Of a stretch of 7,667 nt of DNA, positions 6,502 through 7,667 are shown piece after piece. Numbering within the stretch: position 1 is the stretch's first letter; the number at the start of each line of letters is the position of its first letter. This DNA is from Methanosarcinales archaeon (GTDB taxonomy: Archaea > Halobacteriota > Syntropharchaeia > Alkanophagales > Methanospirareceae). The notes under the pieces were generated by a model. That model worked only from the letters and a program-made list of their open reading frames with translations. It was not told the DNA's origin and searched no databases. The stretch lies in contig JAODGP010000016.1 of NCBI GenBank assembly GCA_025464345.1, positions 431 through 8,097 of the forward strand, in the 5' to 3' direction. The position numbers were made by a program, and so were the translations under genes.

Positions 6502-6783
6502 ATGTCCGAGGGGGATAAGAAGAGAAAGTTTGTATTTGATGGGGAGTTTGGGAAAGGGGAATATGCTGACATAATTGGATTAGGAGTTGTAAAGAGTGGT
6601 GATAAAATAGATTGCATACATATAAACTTTGGGCAACTACGCCATGAAAAAAGAGAAGAAAAAGAGCATGAGATTATTGAGCACAGCATTCCTCTCTCGA
6701 AAGTTATTTTGAATGAAAGTGTCGCAAGATCACTGTTAAAGCTTCTTAGTGATGCTTTAGGCGAAGGAGGAGGAGGCGATTAG
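6502..6783 (+). CDS. small unrecognised protein, DUF3467-like pattern
   Basis: This 93-residue soluble protein has no assured family. Its layout is KFVFDGEFGKGEYADIIG, then a strand ending in CIHINFGQ (about residues 38-45), a charged variable loop rich in Glu/Lys/His (46-62), then SKVILNESVARSLLKLLSDAL (about 66-86). This resembles DUF3467-type proteins: an aromatic-plus-A/N strand, an F-G turn, then a V-x-S/N-x-x-x-A-x-x-L-L helix. That is a pattern impression, not a search result. It ends in a Gly-rich GEGGGGD tail whose codons also form the SD of the next gene. The ATG at 6502 has only a weak upstream AGAG. It is the first gene of a probable operon with the next two genes; A-rich coding DNA contrasts with the minus-strand cluster. 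Confidence 0.8.
   Translation: MSEGDKKRKFVFDGEFGKGEYADIIGLGVVKSGDKIDCIHINFGQLRHEKREEKEHEIIEHSIPLSKVILNESVARSLLKLLSDALGEGGGGD
6765..6776 (+). promoter_or_regulatory. strong Shine-Dalgarno inside the preceding gene
   Basis: Repeated GGAGG at the 3' end of the preceding gene lies 8 nt before the ATG at 6785. It is the strongest SD in the window and at the same time encodes the Gly tail of the upstream protein. It supports the start at 6785 over the in-frame ATG at 6791, and it suggests the two genes are translated from one message. Confidence 0.7.
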
Positions 6784-6784
6784 A

Positions 6785-7297
6785 ATGAGAATGGAATATA
6801 TTTCAGAGATGGAAGGAATAGAAAGTAGTTTAAAGGAGCAGATAATTGGAGGAGAAATCGAGTGGATGCATATGTATAGCCCAAGAGAAGTTTCTCATAA
6901 AACGATGTATGCTGGGGGTGGTGTATTACTTCAGGAGTTTGCTGAACAGGAATTATCCACGAAGCTGGCGAGCTCTCGCTTCCGATTGGCGTTTTACGAG
7001 TCCGAAGAAGAGGAGGGGGAACTTTTGAAAGTTCTAAGAGAAATTAAGAAATCAATTAAGTCCGGAGTATTTGGCGAGGAAGAAATCCATAAGCTGATAG
7101 AAATCAGGGAATTTGCGAAGGAGCATCATGCTAAAGAACTTCAGAAAAAGGTATTGGAAGTTGTGAAAACTCTGTGGGAAACGCAGAAGCCAGAGACCAT
7201 TGGATTAAAAGAGAATGAACTCGTACAGATAGACGAAGATATATTTGCTAAAAGAGGGAAAGATGGAAGGATAAGCATTTTTGCATTGGTTGAGTGA
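6785..7297 (+). CDS. unrecognised 170-residue charged protein
   Basis: I do not recognise this protein. It has no TM segment or signal peptide. The first part (about residues 1-60) is mixed, with a GIESSLKEQIIGGEIEW segment and a MYAGGGVLLQEF glycine turn. The middle (about 65-140) is highly charged and predicted helical, with an acidic ESEEEEGELL run followed by Lys/Glu-rich helices that could form a coiled coil. The end (about 145-170) looks like a small beta unit: NELVQIDEDIFAKRGKDGRISIFALVE. It starts one base after the stop of the previous gene with an excellent SD, so the two products probably work together. Nothing in it points to a nuclease, kinase or other catalytic motif. A structural or protein-binding role is possible but is only a guess. 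Confidence 0.78.
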   Translation: MRMEYISEMEGIESSLKEQIIGGEIEWMHMYSPREVSHKTMYAGGGVLLQEFAEQELSTKLASSRFRLAFYESEEEEGELLKVLREIKKSIKSGVFGEEEIHKLIEIREFAKEHHAKELQKKVLEVVKTLWETQKPETIGLKENELVQIDEDIFAKRGKDGRISIFALVE

Positions 7298-7313
7298 GAG
7301 AATATAGTGGGCT

Positions 7314-7520
7314 ATGGAAATAGATGTAGGAGCTAAAATTGAGTTTAAGTGGCTAAAAGAGGAGATATCATTAGATCCAAAGTTATTTCCAGAATCACGT
7401 ATAAAAGAGAAAGAGATTGGACTATTAAGGAAGAAAATTTACTATATTCACCATAAGCATGATGGGAGCTGGGATGTTCTCCAGCTATCTCCTACCTTAC
7501 GAAGGTTTTATTTCAAATGA
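7314..7520 (+). CDS. small unrecognised basic protein, 68 residues
   Basis: This 68-residue, Lys-rich protein has no family I can name. It reads as a short helix-plus-strand unit: KIEFKWLKEEISLDPKLF, a charged middle (SRIKEKEIGLLRKK) and a C-terminal strand pair, IYYIHHKHDGSWDVLQLS, ending in LRRFYFK. There are no cysteines and no TM segment. An in-frame TAG at 7305-7307 makes ATG 7314 the only reasonable start; its SD is poor. It lies 16 nt after the previous gene and 7 nt before the next, all on the + strand. Its base composition and codon use match its two upstream neighbours, which supports a real gene. A small toxin or antitoxin is conceivable from its size and charge, but no specific motif supports that. 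Confidence 0.62.
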   Translation: MEIDVGAKIEFKWLKEEISLDPKLFPESRIKEKEIGLLRKKIYYIHHKHDGSWDVLQLSPTLRRFYFK

Positions 7521-7527
7521 TACAAAA

Positions 7528-7667
7528 ATGTGCGTGAGGATAAGAGGAAGGGGGGTCTCAAGGGGCGTAAGTTCCGGTAAAGCGCTGGTATCACACCATA
7601 GAATCTCATTCCTTGGCGCTGTGAACCCCGTAACAGGTGTATTCGTGGATAAATCACTGGATGTATA
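7528..7667 (+). CDS. phosphomevalonate dehydratase small subunit (aconitase X swivel, DUF126), partial
   Basis: The window contains only the first 46 codons; the gene runs off the right edge. The visible sequence has the aconitase-X swivel N-terminus: a short RIRGRGVSRG strand, GKALVSHHRISFLGAVNP and TGVFVDKSLDV. The usual family wording is ...ISF.GGVDP.TG.I.D...; here it reads GAVNPVTG, with Ala and Asn in place of the common Gly and Asp. In archaea this subunit joins a large aconitase-X subunit and an Fe-S cluster to dehydrate (R)-5-phosphomevalonate to trans-anhydromevalonate 5-phosphate, for isoprenoid lipid synthesis. The large subunit is not upstream here, so it must lie beyond the edge or elsewhere. 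ATG 7528 gives a normal family N-terminus; no SD is visible. The ATG at 7517 is in another frame and ends quickly. Confidence 0.85.
   Translation, partial: MCVRIRGRGVSRGVSSGKALVSHHRISFLGAVNPVTGVFVDKSLDV

Noticed and set aside
7314..7520. RelE/ParE-like toxin or its antitoxin
   Set aside because: Small size and positive charge alone do not support this; no toxin-family motif or paired antitoxin gene is recognisable.
1..7667. CRISPR array, tRNA, rRNA or insertion sequence
   Set aside because: No spaced direct repeats, no cloverleaf or TPsiC-like box, no rRNA-like stretch and no transposase or terminal inverted repeats were seen.

Overview
The window reads as a chromosomal segment of a euryarchaeon. 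Three genes are diagnostic: a prefoldin alpha subunit, a Dph6-type diphthine--ammonia ligase for EF2 diphthamide, and the start of an aconitase-X swivel subunit (DUF126), the small subunit of phosphomevalonate dehydratase in the archaeal mevalonate pathway. Archaeal-style TATA boxes and poor or absent Shine-Dalgarno sites at several genes agree with this. A CcmB heme-exporter permease and an HTH-PAS-GAF-PAS regulator beside a histidine kinase fit an anaerobic, cytochrome-c-making lineage of the ANME-1/Syntrophoarchaeia/Archaeoglobi type. That lineage assignment is inference from gene content, not a phylogeny.

Layout. Bases 1-420 are non-coding and pyrimidine-rich on the + strand. They hold two adjacent inverted repeats with overlapping, mutually exclusive pairing (202-260), a TATA-like box (354-365) and a perfect 12-bp palindrome (368-379) just upstream of the first gene. 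Bases 421-3835 are a tight + strand signalling operon: an HTH-PAS-GAF-PAS protein, a stand-alone receiver domain, and a four-TM PAS histidine kinase, with gaps of 0 and 4 nt. A short convergent gap follows, then a minus-strand gene for a small DUF5658-like membrane protein (3890-4447). After an AT-rich spacer comes a minus-strand cluster, transcribed in the order prefoldin alpha (5973-6443), ccmB (5242-5922), dph6 (4562-5245); ccmB and dph6 overlap by ATGA. A palindromic TATA region (6461-6473) separates this cluster from a divergent + strand set of three small unrecognised genes (6502-6783, 6785-7297, 7314-7520), which lead directly into the phosphomevalonate dehydratase small subunit gene (7528 to the window end, truncated).

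How the parts work together. The signalling operon has all parts of a phosphorelay but splits them unusually: the kinase and the receiver have no DNA-binding output, while the DNA-binding protein has no receiver or kinase domain. The regulator must therefore either sense by itself through PAS/GAF or be controlled by protein contact. The minus-strand cluster is housekeeping (protein folding, EF2 modification) with a heme-export permease inserted. The three small genes on the right are the least explained part of the window; the first resembles DUF3467-type proteins in its pattern, and none has an assignable function from sequence alone.
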